64,000 nucleotides of DNA from Polaribacter sp. (GTDB lineage Bacteria > Bacteroidota > Bacteroidia > Flavobacteriales > Flavobacteriaceae): assembly GCA_029238315.1 (NCBI GenBank), contig JAQWGI010000026.1, forward strand, positions 1-64,000, read 5' to 3'. The notes beneath the pieces are model-generated. The model was not told the origin of the DNA, did not search any database, and worked only from the letters and a program-made list of their open reading frames with translations. This document shows, piece by piece, positions 29,911 through 40,710 of this stretch (positions are counted from its first letter, which is position 1; each line of letters begins with the position of its first letter). The translations under genes were made by a program, and so were the position numbers.

Positions 29911-30423
29911 TTAAAGCTTGCTATCAGCAGGTTTTGTAATTAATTGTTTGATGTCATTATCAAACAAATAAAAGCCACTTTTATCATCGCCAATTAGGTT
30001 AATTTTATCTAAAATATTTCTTGCCAACCCTTCTTCTTCAATTTGTTCTGAAACATACCATTGTAAAAAATTATGTGTTGCATAATCTTTTTCTTGCAGC
30101 GCAATATCAACCAAATCATTGATACTTTTAGACACGAACACCTCATGATCAAATAATGATTGAAACATGTCTTTAAAAGAACCAAATTCTGTTGGTGGAG
30201 CTGCGAGTTCAGAAATTGTTGCATGACCTCCGCGTTCGTTAATAAACTTCATCAACTTTAACATGTGCGCTCTTTCCTCATCAGAATGCGCATACATGAA
30301 CTGAGAAACCCCTTCAAAACCTAAATTTTCTGCCCAAGAAGCCATTGCTAAATAGATTTGAGACGATGCAGCCTCTACAGTTACTTGCTTGTTTAATGCG
30401 TCTTCTATTTTACTTGTTAACAT
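29911..30423 (-). CDS. ftnA: Ferritin
   Basis: A 170-residue non-haem ferritin that oxidises and stores iron in a 24-mer shell. Ferroxidase ligands are visible in the first helix (NKQVTVEAASSQIYLAMASW), in SDEERAHMLKLMKF, and in the third helix (WYVSEQIEEEGLARNI). Length is normal for FtnA. It lies 12 bp after dapA on the same strand and is probably co-transcribed, although no functional link between the two is obvious. Confidence 0.94.
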   Translation of the reverse strand: MLTSKIEDALNKQVTVEAASSQIYLAMASWAENLGFEGVSQFMYAHSDEERAHMLKLMKFINERGGHATISELAAPPTEFGSFKDMFQSLFDHEVFVSKSINDLVDIALQEKDYATHNFLQWYVSEQIEEEGLARNILDKINLIGDDKSGFYLFDNDIKQLITKPADSKL

Positions 30424-30435
30424 GATTTTTTTAAA

Positions 30436-31311
30436 TTAGAAATTCCTTACAAAATTAGCAATTTCTTTTTGGTTTTCAGTTGTCGATTTCACTAAAGGTA
30501 AACGAACTTCATTAGAAGTGATATTTAATTCTTGTAAAACTGTTTTTATACCTGCTGGATTATTCTCCGCAAATATTAAACTAATGATATCCATCAATTT
30601 AAATTGCATCTGATATGCTTCCTTGTTTTCCCCTACCAAACCTAAGTTAATTAATGAAGAAAATTCTTTTGGATACGCTTGTCCTATTACAGAAATAACA
30701 CCAGAACCACCAGCTAAAACTGTTGTTAAAGCCAAATCGTCATCACCAGAAATAATTAAAAAATCGTTTGGTTTATTTTTTATCAATTCTAAATATTGCG
30801 AAATATTTCCAGCGGCTTCTTTAACTGCAATGACATTTTCAAAATCATTTGCCAAACGAATAATTGTTGAAGGTTCCATATTTTTTGAAGTTCTACCAGG
30901 AACATTGTATAGAATAATTGGTTTTGGACTTGCTTCTGAAATTGCTTTAAAATGCTGATAAAATCCTTCTTGTGTTGGCTTGCTGTAATAAGGAGCTACA
31001 GATAAAATAGCATCAATTTTTGATACATCTGCAGATTTTAACTCCGCTACTACAGCTGTTGTGTTATTGCCACCAATACCTAAGACTAGAGGAACTCTTT
31101 CTTTATTAACTGCTGCAACTGTATTGATAATTGCTATTTTTTCTTCAGTAGTAATGGTTGCGCTTTCGCCTGTTGTTCCATTAATTACCAAATAATTGAT
31201 TCCGTTGTCAATATTAAAAGCAACTAGTTTTTTTAGCGCATCAAAATCTACATTTTTTTCAGAAGTAAATGGTGTTACTAAAGCTACTCCTGTACCAACA
31301 AATTTTTGCAT
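30436..31311 (-). CDS. dapA: 4-hydroxy-tetrahydrodipicolinate synthase
   Basis: A 291-residue TIM-barrel lyase that joins pyruvate and aspartate semialdehyde in the first committed step to lysine and meso-diaminopimelate. Visible motifs are [10 protein letters not shown] at the N-terminus, [11 protein letters not shown], the active-site Tyr in ILYNVPGRT (about residue 135) and the Schiff-base Lys in IAVKEAAGN (about 163). Length is normal. Confidence 0.96.
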   Translation of the reverse strand: MQKFVGTGVALVTPFTSEKNVDFDALKKLVAFNIDNGINYLVINGTTGESATITTEEKIAIINTVAAVNKERVPLVLGIGGNNTTAVVAELKSADVSKIDAILSVAPYYSKPTQEGFYQHFKAISEASPKPIILYNVPGRTSKNMEPSTIIRLANDFENVIAVKEAAGNISQYLELIKNKPNDFLIISGDDDLALTTVLAGGSGVISVIGQAYPKEFSSLINLGLVGENKEAYQMQFKLMDIISLIFAENNPAGIKTVLQELNITSNEVRLPLVKSTTENQKEIANFVRNF

Positions 31312-31336
31312 TGTAATTTAGTTTTAAGTCAAAGTG

Positions 31337-31344
31337 CAAATTTA
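31337..31344 (-). promoter_or_regulatory. dapA promoter -7 box
   Basis: TAAATTTG on the minus strand, 25 bp before the ATG. A TTTG lies further upstream at 25 bp, a little beyond the usual spacing. Confidence 0.5.
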
Positions 31345-31443
31345 AAACTTTCAGAAACAGTTGCGGGTACAAAATATATTTAAAATAGCAAAAGAAATTA
31401 AATACAACACATTTCGGCTAGCTGTTCAATATAAAACTTATTG

Positions 31444-31962
31444 TTATAGTTTATGCAATAATTTTAAATATTTTTTAGCAACAGTCATATAGCTATCAAT
31501 ATTGTTAGGGTTTTCAGAAATAACTAAATCGTAAATTTTATCATTTACACCAGAAAACCCAACCTTAAATGTTGCTTTAGATTTTAGAGCACAGTACTCT
31601 AAATGTAAATTATTCACATTAAAATATCCTATTAAAAGATCAAAAGGATGCGCTAAAAAACTTTCTAAACTTGCATCAATTACAACTCCTTTCCAATCTA
31701 TATCTTTTTCAGTAAAATGCTTGTATGACTTTTTTTCTGATTTTTTAAATCTCCTAAAACTATAAATCTGAACTATCCTAACAGATGCAAAGCTTTTCTT
31801 AACCTCCTCAACAATATCAATATTCTCAAACATTACATTGTCTGTTAAAATTGCTATCGATGTGATTGTTTTAGAATTCGAGGCGTTCGATGCTGGAAGT
31901 AAACTCAATTCCTTTTTAAACTTCTTTAGAAGTGCTTGTTCTCTAAATTTACCAAAAACCAT
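31444..31962 (-). CDS. DUF6913 family protein
   Basis: A 172-residue soluble protein matching the Bacteroidota family DUF6913, recalled as a neighbour of dapA and ligA in Flavobacteriaceae. No signal peptide or membrane helix is visible. The conserved part includes SIAILTD, the basic YSFRRFKKSEKKSYKHF, HPFDLLIGYFN and KVGFSG. No function is known. Confidence 0.75.
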   Translation of the reverse strand: MVFGKFREQALLKKFKKELSLLPASNASNSKTITSIAILTDNVMFENIDIVEEVKKSFASVRIVQIYSFRRFKKSEKKSYKHFTEKDIDWKGVVIDASLESFLAHPFDLLIGYFNVNNLHLEYCALKSKATFKVGFSGVNDKIYDLVISENPNNIDSYMTVAKKYLKLLHKL

Positions 31963-32018
31963 AAAAATCTTTCTTCTAAAATTGTATATTCGTCCTTTAC
32001 AAATTTAATTAAAAAAGA

Positions 32019-32780
32019 ATGCACGCAACATTAAATAAAATAGCTTTCACTTTTTTTCTAAGTATGCTGCTATTTTCTTGCAAACAAGAAAAACAGATTG
32101 TCACTAAAGTTACTGCAAAAACAATTGCTGTAGACACTAGTTTTACGCCTGTAAAAGCTATTACAAATACAATTGCGCCGTTTAAAGAAAAGATGATCAA
32201 AGAAATTAACACAACTATTTCTTACACTCCAAAAAAATTAGTTAGAACTGATGGCGATCTAGAAAGTAGTTTAGGGAATTTAATTGCCGATTTATCTTAT
32301 AGCAGAGCGAACCCAATTTTTAAGAAAGAAACCGGGAAAAACATTGATTTTGCTATGTTTAATTACGGAGGAATCCGAGCTGGAATTCCTGCAGGAAACA
32401 TTACCAACAAGCATGCTTTTGAGTTAATGCCCTTTGACAATATGTTTGTAGTAGTAGAGCTTACCCCTAATAAAATAGAAGAATTAATTGCGTATTTAAA
32501 AACACAACAAACTGCGCATCCGCTATCTAAACACCTACAACTAACACTTACTAAAAACAGCTTTAAACTCTTAATTAACGGTAAGAAATTTAACTCAAAT
32601 AGAAACTATTTTATTTTAACAACAGACTACTTACAAGGTGGTGGAGATAATATGGTGTTTTTTAAAAATCCAAAAAACATCTATAAACAAAACTATAAAA
32701 TGCGCGATGCAATTGTAGACTATTTTAAAAGTAAAGACACCATAAAAAGTACATTAGACAATCGTTTTAAAAGAAAATAA
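32019..32780 (+). CDS. 5'-nucleotidase C-terminal domain lipoprotein
   Basis: A 253-residue lipoprotein (lipobox MLLFSC) that is mostly the substrate-binding C-terminal domain of 5'-nucleotidases (UshA type), with DGDLESSLGNLIADLSYS, NYGGIRAGIPAGNIT and YLQGGGDNM. The catalytic metallophosphatase domain is encoded by the next gene, 1 bp away. The domain order is therefore reversed relative to UshA, where both parts are in one chain with the catalytic part first. The pair probably assembles in the periplasm to release phosphate from nucleotides. Confidence 0.88.
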   Translation: MHATLNKIAFTFFLSMLLFSCKQEKQIVTKVTAKTIAVDTSFTPVKAITNTIAPFKEKMIKEINTTISYTPKKLVRTDGDLESSLGNLIADLSYSRANPIFKKETGKNIDFAMFNYGGIRAGIPAGNITNKHAFELMPFDNMFVVVELTPNKIEELIAYLKTQQTAHPLSKHLQLTLTKNSFKLLINGKKFNSNRNYFILTTDYLQGGGDNMVFFKNPKNIYKQNYKMRDAIVDYFKSKDTIKSTLDNRFKRK

Positions 32781-32781
32781 A

Positions 32782-33693
32782 ATGGAAAGAAGAAAATTTA
32801 TACAACAAACTGCCGCAGCTGCTTCCTTAACTGCTATTGGAGGCCTTACCTTACCTTCTTTCACTAAAAAGAAAAAACACATTACTATTTTACACACCAA
32901 CGATACGCATAGTCATGTAGAGCCTTTTGAGGCTTCGCATTACAAATATGCTAATAAGGGTGGTGTCGCTAGAAGAGCTAATTTGGTAGAAAATGTTAGA
33001 AAAGAAAACCCAAATACATTGTTGCTTGATGCCGGAGATATTTTTCAGGGAACTCCTTATTTTAATTATTTTGGAGGAGAACTAGAGTTTAAACTTATGA
33101 GTATGCTAAAATATGATCTGGCAACTATTGGAAATCATGATTTTGACAACTCTATTGAAGGATTATATAAACAACTACCAAATGCTAATTTTAATTTTGT
33201 CTCTGCCAATTACGATTTCAAAAACACGGTTTTAGATACACATGTAAAACCTTATCAGTTATTTATAAAAGATGGCATAAAAATTGGAGTTTTTGGACTT
33301 GGAATAAAACTTGAAGGTCTAGTGAGTCCTAAAATGTATAAAGAAACGAAGTACGAAGATCCTATTGGAGTTTCTCAAGACATGAGTAGAATCTTAAAAG
33401 AAGAAGAACAATGTGATTTAATCATTTGTTTATCGCATTTAGGTTACTACAGCAAAAGAAATCCTACTGCAGTTTGCGATCTAAACTTGGCAAAAGCAAC
33501 TAAAAACATCGACTTAATTATTGGCGGGCATTCTCATACTTTTTTGCCAAAACCAACCGTTGTTAGAAATATTGACAACCAAAATATGCTGGTAAATCAA
33601 GTTGGCTGTTACGGAATTAACGTAGGGCGAATTGATTTTTATTTTGATGAAGAAAATAACATTACTTCTAAAGGAAGAAGTATTATTGTCTAA
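32782..33693 (+). CDS. Metallophosphatase (5'-nucleotidase catalytic domain), Tat-exported
   Basis: A 303-residue calcineurin-like phosphoesterase. Metal ligands are visible in ILHTNDTHSHVEPF (about residue 35), DAGDIFQGTPYFN (about 80), the GNHDFD motif (about 112), LSHLGYYS and GGHSHTF (about 250). The N-terminus (MERRKFIQQTAAAASLTAIG) is a Tat signal. It acts with the preceding lipoprotein as a two-gene version of UshA-type nucleotidase. Confidence 0.92.
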   Translation: MERRKFIQQTAAAASLTAIGGLTLPSFTKKKKHITILHTNDTHSHVEPFEASHYKYANKGGVARRANLVENVRKENPNTLLLDAGDIFQGTPYFNYFGGELEFKLMSMLKYDLATIGNHDFDNSIEGLYKQLPNANFNFVSANYDFKNTVLDTHVKPYQLFIKDGIKIGVFGLGIKLEGLVSPKMYKETKYEDPIGVSQDMSRILKEEEQCDLIICLSHLGYYSKRNPTAVCDLNLAKATKNIDLIIGGHSHTFLPKPTVVRNIDNQNMLVNQVGCYGINVGRIDFYFDEENNITSKGRSIIV

Positions 33694-33770
33694 AACACAA
33701 AAAGAAATTCCTTAGTAAAGAGGTAAAAGCTTTAATAATTAACTTATAAGTATATATAGCAAACACAAAA

Positions 33771-34445
33771 TTAATTGCTAACCACAGCATTTGTTTTTAC
33801 AATCATTGCTTTACAAATTAGAAACTGTGCTAAAATATAGGTTACCATTATAGCAACCGCATAAATTTCATTCGGTTTATAAAACTTATTCAACGCCAAA
33901 ATACTATCCGACAATATAAACAACAGTGCGCCAATAAGTAACCATAAATTTTCTGTTGATTTTTCACTTCTATAATTTAACAAAGCAATAGCACCAAAAG
34001 TAGAAATTGTAATTCCATACACGAAAACTGGTATCTGCAATTCTTCTAAATTTGGATACAATACATACATTAAAACAGCAAAGAAAACTACAAATGGAAA
34101 GGCAGATGAAATCATCTTCATAGTGATATTTGATGGTAAAAACATTGAAGTTACTTTTATGTAAACAACATGTCCAAGCAAAAATGCAGCGAGTCCAAAC
34201 ATAAAAAAATTAGCACCATTGAACATTAGCAAAACATCGCCAATAAAACAAAGAAACATCCCTAAAACATACCAGAAAAGAGGTTCTTTAACCGCTACTA
34301 AATACACAACTACTAGGAGCGTTAGTAGCATCGGTTTTGCAATAACTTTAACTGTTTCGTTGGCAAATATAATTCCGTAGACATCTGCAATTGCAGCGAT
34401 AAAAAATAAAATAGTTGGTAGTAATATTCTTGTTTGATTATTCAT
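33771..34445 (-). CDS. Lysoplasmalogenase (YhhN family)
   Basis: A 224-residue membrane protein with about eight hydrophobic segments, of the YhhN/TMEM86 family, which hydrolyses the vinyl ether bond of lysoplasmalogens. Conserved acidic residues sit in the membrane parts FLCFIGDVLLMF and LFILSDSILALNKF, as expected for the family active site. Bacterial substrates are uncertain. It is convergent with the 5'-nucleotidase pair and may be co-transcribed with ligA. Confidence 0.85.
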   Translation of the reverse strand: MNNQTRILLPTILFFIAAIADVYGIIFANETVKVIAKPMLLTLLVVVYLVAVKEPLFWYVLGMFLCFIGDVLLMFNGANFFMFGLAAFLLGHVVYIKVTSMFLPSNITMKMISSAFPFVVFFAVLMYVLYPNLEELQIPVFVYGITISTFGAIALLNYRSEKSTENLWLLIGALLFILSDSILALNKFYKPNEIYAVAIMVTYILAQFLICKAMIVKTNAVVSN

Positions 34446-34496
34446 TTTTGATATTTTAATTGCTAAAGGATAGCGCTTAGATAATTCTGTACATGC

Positions 34497-36521
<2,025 letters not shown>

Positions 36522-36598
36522 TTAAAAGTAAGAAAAAAACACAGTCTTTTTAAGGAATTTTACACCAAGTTTGTAAAAAGAATAATCTTATAAAAATG

Positions 36599-36757
36599 CT
36601 TAGCCCTGATTGCAGCGACATCCTTTTTGCATCTTTTTTAAAAATAGTATTGTGAGGTACGAAGCAATCTGTTTAACTTTCATGAGATTGCTTCACTTCG
36701 TTCGCAATGATATTTTTTTGGAAAAAAAAGATATAGCGGAAAGCAGGAAGTAGCTAC
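36599..36757. ncRNA. Candidate structured RNA or repeated palindromic element
   Basis: The left half begins TAGCCCTGATTGCAGCGACA and the right half ends AAGATATAGCGGAAAGCAGG plus AAGTAGCTA. They pair in nested order: TAGC (36601-36604) with GCTA (36753-36756), CCTG (36605-36608) with CAGG (36744-36747), and ATCTTTTTT (36631-36639) with AAAAAAGAT (36724-36732). Very similar left/right sequence pairs are, from memory, common between genes of Flavobacteriaceae and may correspond to the Flavo-1 RNA motif, which I cannot confirm here. A REP-like repeat occupies the loop. Strand is not certain. Confidence 0.45.
36649..36713. repeat. REP-like element inside the loop
   Basis: Arms GAAGCAATCT and AGATTGCTTC enclose about 20 nt, followed by ACTTCGTTCGCAATGA. 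It belongs to the same repeat family as 12239 and 20177. Confidence 0.6.
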
Positions 36758-36762
36758 AAAAA

Positions 36763-36794
36763 AAATCCGAAGCAAATACACATGCTTCGGATTT
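36763..36794 (-). terminator. Terminator after GAPDH gene
   Basis: Hairpin AATCCGAAGCA/TGCTTCGGATT with a long T-run on the minus strand, downstream of the GAPDH stop codon. Confidence 0.88.
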
Positions 36795-36840
36795 AAATAT
36801 TTATTTTAATCTAAATTAAATTCAGACAAACAATTTTCTA

Positions 36841-38283
36841 CTAATAATAAGTAAAACGTCTTACTTTTGCAATGTGTTTTGCTAAACGAATTACTTGATG
36901 TGAATATCCATATTCGTTATCATACCAAACATAAATTACAATACTATTTTTATCTGTAATGGTTGCTTTACTATCAAAAATTGATGGTGCAGAGCACCCA
37001 ACAATATCAGAAGAAACCAATTCGTTATCTACAGAATATTTAATTTGCTCAACCAGATTACCTTCTAACGCATATTTTTTCATGATTGCGTTTACAGATT
37101 CTACGGTTACATCTGAGTGTAATTGCAAGTTTAAGATTGCTAAAGAACCATTAGGAACAGGAACACGAATTGCATTGGAAGTTAATTTACCTGCCAAAGC
37201 TGGTAAAGCCTTTGCAACTGCAGCCCCAGCACCAGTTTCTGTAATTACCATGTTTAAAGCTGCTGCTCTACCTCTTCGATATTTACTATGCATATTATCT
37301 ACCAAATTCTGATCGTTTGTATATGCATGGATGGTTTCTAAATGTCCTTTATCAATTCCGAAATTATCTTCTAATACTTTTAAAACAGGAGTTATTGCAT
37401 TGGTTGTACAAGAAGCTGCCGAAAAAATATCTACGATATCTGGATTGTTTTCTTCATGATTTACACCGTGTACAATATTAGGAATTCCTTTTCCTGGAGC
37501 AGTCAATAACACTTTACTTGCGCCGTTTGGAACTAAGTGTCTGCTTAACGCTTCTTTATCTCTAAAAGCACCCGTATTATCAATAATTAGTGCGTCATTA
37601 ATTCCGTACGTGGTATAATCAATATCTTCTGGTTGTTTAGCAGAAATCATGTAAACCGTAGTTCCATTAATGATTAGTGCCTTATTCTCAATATCAACCT
37701 CAACAGTTCCTGAGAAATCTCCATGAACCGAATCAATACTTAACAAAGAAGCTCTTTTTTCTAATACTGTTTGATCTATAGCACCTCGAGTAACAACTGC
37801 TCTTAATCTTAATTGAGAACCTTTACCCATTTTATTCATTAACTCACGTGCTAATAAACGTCCAATTCTACCAAATCCGTATAAAACAACATCTTTGGGT
37901 TCTATTTCTTCAAAACTGGTTGCTGCTTTTAATTGTTTTTTTACAAATGCAACGGTATCGTTACAATCTGTTTCGTTTAATTGACATTCGTAAGCTAATT
38001 TTCCGATATCTAATTTAGAAGCTGGCAATTCTAATTCTTGAATCGCTTTTGCAATCTCTAATGCATCAAAAATGGTAATAGGTTTTGCTACAAACTCTTT
38101 TGAATAACTTATTAAATTTAAAACCTCACTGGTTTGCTTATCTATTAATTGATTTCTAAACAATACCAATTCGATAGATTTATCGTACCATAAATCGTTT
38201 ACAATATTAATAAACTCTACAGTCGCTCTTCTTGTTTTAACTTGTAAAGAAACCTGATCTTCGTAATTTGTTGTTGTTGACAT
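36841..38283 (-). CDS. Long-form glyceraldehyde-3-phosphate dehydrogenase
   Basis: A 480-residue enzyme of the GAPDH family. The Rossmann motif YGFGRIGRLLAREL begins near residue 130 and the catalytic Cys lies in SAASCTTNAITPVL near 290; the C-terminal WYDNEYGYSHQVIRL is complete. About 125 extra residues precede the NAD-binding domain, giving a protein longer than the usual 330-340. This long type is known in Bacteroidota and some Proteobacteria; the role of the extension is unknown. It catalyses the phosphorylating oxidation of glyceraldehyde 3-phosphate in glycolysis or the reverse. Confidence 0.93.
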   Translation of the reverse strand: MSTTTNYEDQVSLQVKTRRATVEFINIVNDLWYDKSIELVLFRNQLIDKQTSEVLNLISYSKEFVAKPITIFDALEIAKAIQELELPASKLDIGKLAYECQLNETDCNDTVAFVKKQLKAATSFEEIEPKDVVLYGFGRIGRLLARELMNKMGKGSQLRLRAVVTRGAIDQTVLEKRASLLSIDSVHGDFSGTVEVDIENKALIINGTTVYMISAKQPEDIDYTTYGINDALIIDNTGAFRDKEALSRHLVPNGASKVLLTAPGKGIPNIVHGVNHEENNPDIVDIFSAASCTTNAITPVLKVLEDNFGIDKGHLETIHAYTNDQNLVDNMHSKYRRGRAAALNMVITETGAGAAVAKALPALAGKLTSNAIRVPVPNGSLAILNLQLHSDVTVESVNAIMKKYALEGNLVEQIKYSVDNELVSSDIVGCSAPSIFDSKATITDKNSIVIYVWYDNEYGYSHQVIRLAKHIAKVRRFTYY

Positions 38284-38330
38284 AGTTGTGTTATAACTGT
38301 TAATTTTTCAAATTTTTGTGCAAAAATACT

Positions 38331-38338
38331 TATTTCTA
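38331..38338 (-). promoter_or_regulatory. GAPDH gene promoter -7 box
   Basis: TATTTTTG on the minus strand, 47 bp before the ATG, fits TAnnTTTG. No good -33 box is seen. Confidence 0.45.
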
Positions 38339-38368
38339 TCGATTTGTATGCTATTATTCATAAATAAA

Positions 38369-38396
38369 AATCCCGTTTTTAAGTTAAAAACAGGAT
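38369..38396 (-). terminator. Terminator after htrA
   Basis: On the minus strand, ATCCTGTTTTT and AAAAACGGGAT pair with one bulge or mismatch and are followed by TTTTTATTT. Confidence 0.75.
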
Positions 38397-38420
38397 CTTT
38401 ATAAAAGTATGTATCAGAAA

Positions 38421-39803
38421 TTATCTGAGGTAAAATTTTACTGGCTCTTTATTTAAATCTAGCATTTCAATCGTAACAGAATATCTTTTTTGCGCGTCTA
38501 AAAATGCTGCTACTTGTGAGGCATTAACCACTTTTTTATTATTTATTTTAGTAATAATAAATCCTTTTATACTAGAATCTGCAGATCTCTGAGAATTATC
38601 TCTTACAATTTTAACTCCATGAGAAATGCCCAAATTTTTCATTTCTTTTTTTGTCAAATCTTTTAAATCTAAATTATAAGTCTCTGACCTGTGGGTATCT
38701 TTTTTAGATAATTTTACTTTTTTATTTAGCAATAGACCGTTTCTATTAATGGTTACCTCTACATATTCTCCAGGACGTTTTGCTTTTAATTGACCTGCCA
38801 AATCAGAAAACTTAGCAATTTTCACATTGTTTACTTTTTTAATAATATCTCCAGCTTTTAAACCGCTTTTTTTGGCACTACTTGTTTCAGGCAATCCACC
38901 TATTTTAACTCCTTCTTCCGCATAACTTAAATCAACATTAATTCCTAAAACAGATTGCTGTACAGAACCAAATTCCATTAAATCTTCAGTAATTTTTTTT
39001 GCAATATTAGACGGCACCGCAAAAGAATAACCAACAAAAGAACCGGTTTTAGAAGAAATTGCAGTGTTGATCCCTACTAATTCACCTCGCGTATTAACTA
39101 ATGCTCCACCACTATTACCAGGATTTACAGCTGCATCAGTTTGAATAAATGAATCTGTAACAGGTCCATTTCCTTTTAAATCTCTTCCTTTTGCACTAAC
39201 AATACCGGCAGTTACTGTTGATGTTAAATTATATGGATTTCCAACGGCCAATACCCATTCTCCAATTTTAAGCGCATCAGAATTAGAAAAGGTAATGTAT
39301 GGCAATTTAATAGTTGCCTCTATTTTTAGCAATGCAATATCATTTTCTGGATCTGTTCCTACTAAAGTTGCTTTAAATTTTTTTTGATTATTTAAGGTTA
39401 CTTCTAATTCTGAAGCACCATCAATTACATGGTTATTTGTTACAATATAACCATCTTCTGAAATAACAACGCCACTTCCAGTTCCAACCTGTTCATATTT
39501 TCTAACGCCACTTCCGCGGCCGTAAAATAATTCTGCCCAAGGGTCTGACTGTGTCTTAATAGCCGTGTTTTTAACATGAACAACAGCATGAATTGTTTTT
39601 TCTGCAGCCTCACTAAAGTTTGATGGAGCATACGTTGCAGAGAGATTTGTTGAAGAAAAGTTCGATTTTACAATCTGTGAAGAAGGGGCTATTGTTCGTT
39701 CAATCACTACTTGTGGTGTTTCTAAAAATAACTTGTATCCACCAAGTGTTAACATACCTCCTAAAATGGCAACTCCTAATAAATTTATTGTTTTTTTCAT
39801 CAT
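38421..39803 (-). CDS. HtrA/DegP-type periplasmic serine protease
   Basis: An envelope protease and chaperone of the trypsin-like Do family, 460 residues from the chosen start. The catalytic triad is visible as His in IVTNNHVIDGA, Asp in PENDIALLKI and Ser in NPGNSGGALVN. One clear PDZ domain follows (about 290-370), and a second, weaker one ends the protein. The N-terminus after MMKK is a membrane anchor or signal (LLGVAILGGMLTLGGYKLF). A longer frame begins with TTG at 39830, but that codon is inside the -7 promoter box, so ATG at 39803 or 39800 is preferred. Confidence 0.93.
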   Translation of the reverse strand: MMKKTINLLGVAILGGMLTLGGYKLFLETPQVVIERTIAPSSQIVKSNFSSTNLSATYAPSNFSEAAEKTIHAVVHVKNTAIKTQSDPWAELFYGRGSGVRKYEQVGTGSGVVISEDGYIVTNNHVIDGASELEVTLNNQKKFKATLVGTDPENDIALLKIEATIKLPYITFSNSDALKIGEWVLAVGNPYNLTSTVTAGIVSAKGRDLKGNGPVTDSFIQTDAAVNPGNSGGALVNTRGELVGINTAISSKTGSFVGYSFAVPSNIAKKITEDLMEFGSVQQSVLGINVDLSYAEEGVKIGGLPETSSAKKSGLKAGDIIKKVNNVKIAKFSDLAGQLKAKRPGEYVEVTINRNGLLLNKKVKLSKKDTHRSETYNLDLKDLTKKEMKNLGISHGVKIVRDNSQRSADSSIKGFIITKINNKKVVNASQVAAFLDAQKRYSVTIEMLDLNKEPVKFYLR

Positions 39804-39827
39804 TAAAATATTTTTTTTTGAACAAAT

Positions 39828-39855
39828 CAAAGATACTAATTTAACAAATTACCAA
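39828..39855 (-). promoter_or_regulatory. htrA promoter
   Basis: On the minus strand, TTG (39853-39855), a 17-bp spacer and TATCTTTG (39828-39835) fit the Bacteroidota promoter, about 25 bp before the ATG. Confidence 0.6.
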
Positions 39856-39925
39856 GATCTGTTTTAACTGGATTTTAACGATATTTAACCCTCTTTTAAC
39901 AATCCATTTTCAAGAGATTAATTGT

Positions 39926-39933
39926 TATATTTG
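39926..39933 (+). promoter_or_regulatory. dapF promoter -7 box
   Basis: TATATTTG lies only 6 bp before the ATG at 39940, so transcription should begin at or next to the start codon (leaderless or nearly so). No clear -33 element is seen. Confidence 0.5.
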
Positions 39934-39939
39934 TTGCTT

Positions 39940-40710
39940 ATGAATAGTATGTTTTACAAATACGAAGGGACTGGAAACGATTTTATTATGTTTGATAATA
40001 GAACTTCTGTTTTTCCGAAAGAGAACAGTAATTTGATCCAAAAACTATGCGATAGACATTTTGGAATTGGCGCAGACGGAATAATACTTATTGAAAATGA
40101 TATTGATACGGATTTCAAAATGATGTATTTTAATGCAGATGGTAGCCAAACCTTTTGTGGCAACGGAGCAAGATGCGCTGTAGCTTTTGCTAAATATTTA
40201 GAAATTATAAATTCTAAAACAAACTTTATTGCTGTTGATGGATTGCATTATGCCGAAATTGAAAACGATATTGTTTCGCTTCAAATGATTGATGTTAACG
40301 AAATTCAAATTAATAAAAATTCAGTTTTTGCATATACAGGAACACAACATCATGTTGAACTTGTAGAAGATTTAGAAAATTATCCTGTTTTTGAAAACGG
40401 AAAAAAAATACGATATAGTTATAAAAATCCTGGCGCAAACGTAAATTTTGCTCAAAAAATAAACGATAACACATTTAAGGTTAGAACCTACGAGAAAGGT
40501 GTAGAAAATGAAACATTGGCTTGCGGAACAGGTGTTACAGCAGTTGCGATTGCCATGCATAAAATAAATAAAACTAAGGCTAACAATATTAAACTACCTG
40601 TTTTGGGTGGCGAATTAGAAGTTTCTTTTTCTGTTGAAAATGAGATCTACAGAAACGTATTTCTAAAAGGACCTGCTACTTTTGTATTTAAAGGAAGAAT
40701 TGACATGTAA
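39940..40710 (+). CDS. dapF: Diaminopimelate epimerase
   Basis: This enzyme interconverts LL- and meso-diaminopimelate for lysine and peptidoglycan synthesis. The two catalytic cysteines are visible in FCGNGARCAV (about residue 73) and LACGTGVTAV (about 190); the N-terminal FYKYEGTGNDFIMFDNR is typical. The length is 256 residues from the ATG at 39940; a longer frame from TTG at 39922 overlaps the -7 box and is unlikely. The TAATG junction overlaps the following acetyltransferase gene. Confidence 0.95.
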   Translation: MNSMFYKYEGTGNDFIMFDNRTSVFPKENSNLIQKLCDRHFGIGADGIILIENDIDTDFKMMYFNADGSQTFCGNGARCAVAFAKYLEIINSKTNFIAVDGLHYAEIENDIVSLQMIDVNEIQINKNSVFAYTGTQHHVELVEDLENYPVFENGKKIRYSYKNPGANVNFAQKINDNTFKVRTYEKGVENETLACGTGVTAVAIAMHKINKTKANNIKLPVLGGELEVSFSVENEIYRNVFLKGPATFVFKGRIDM

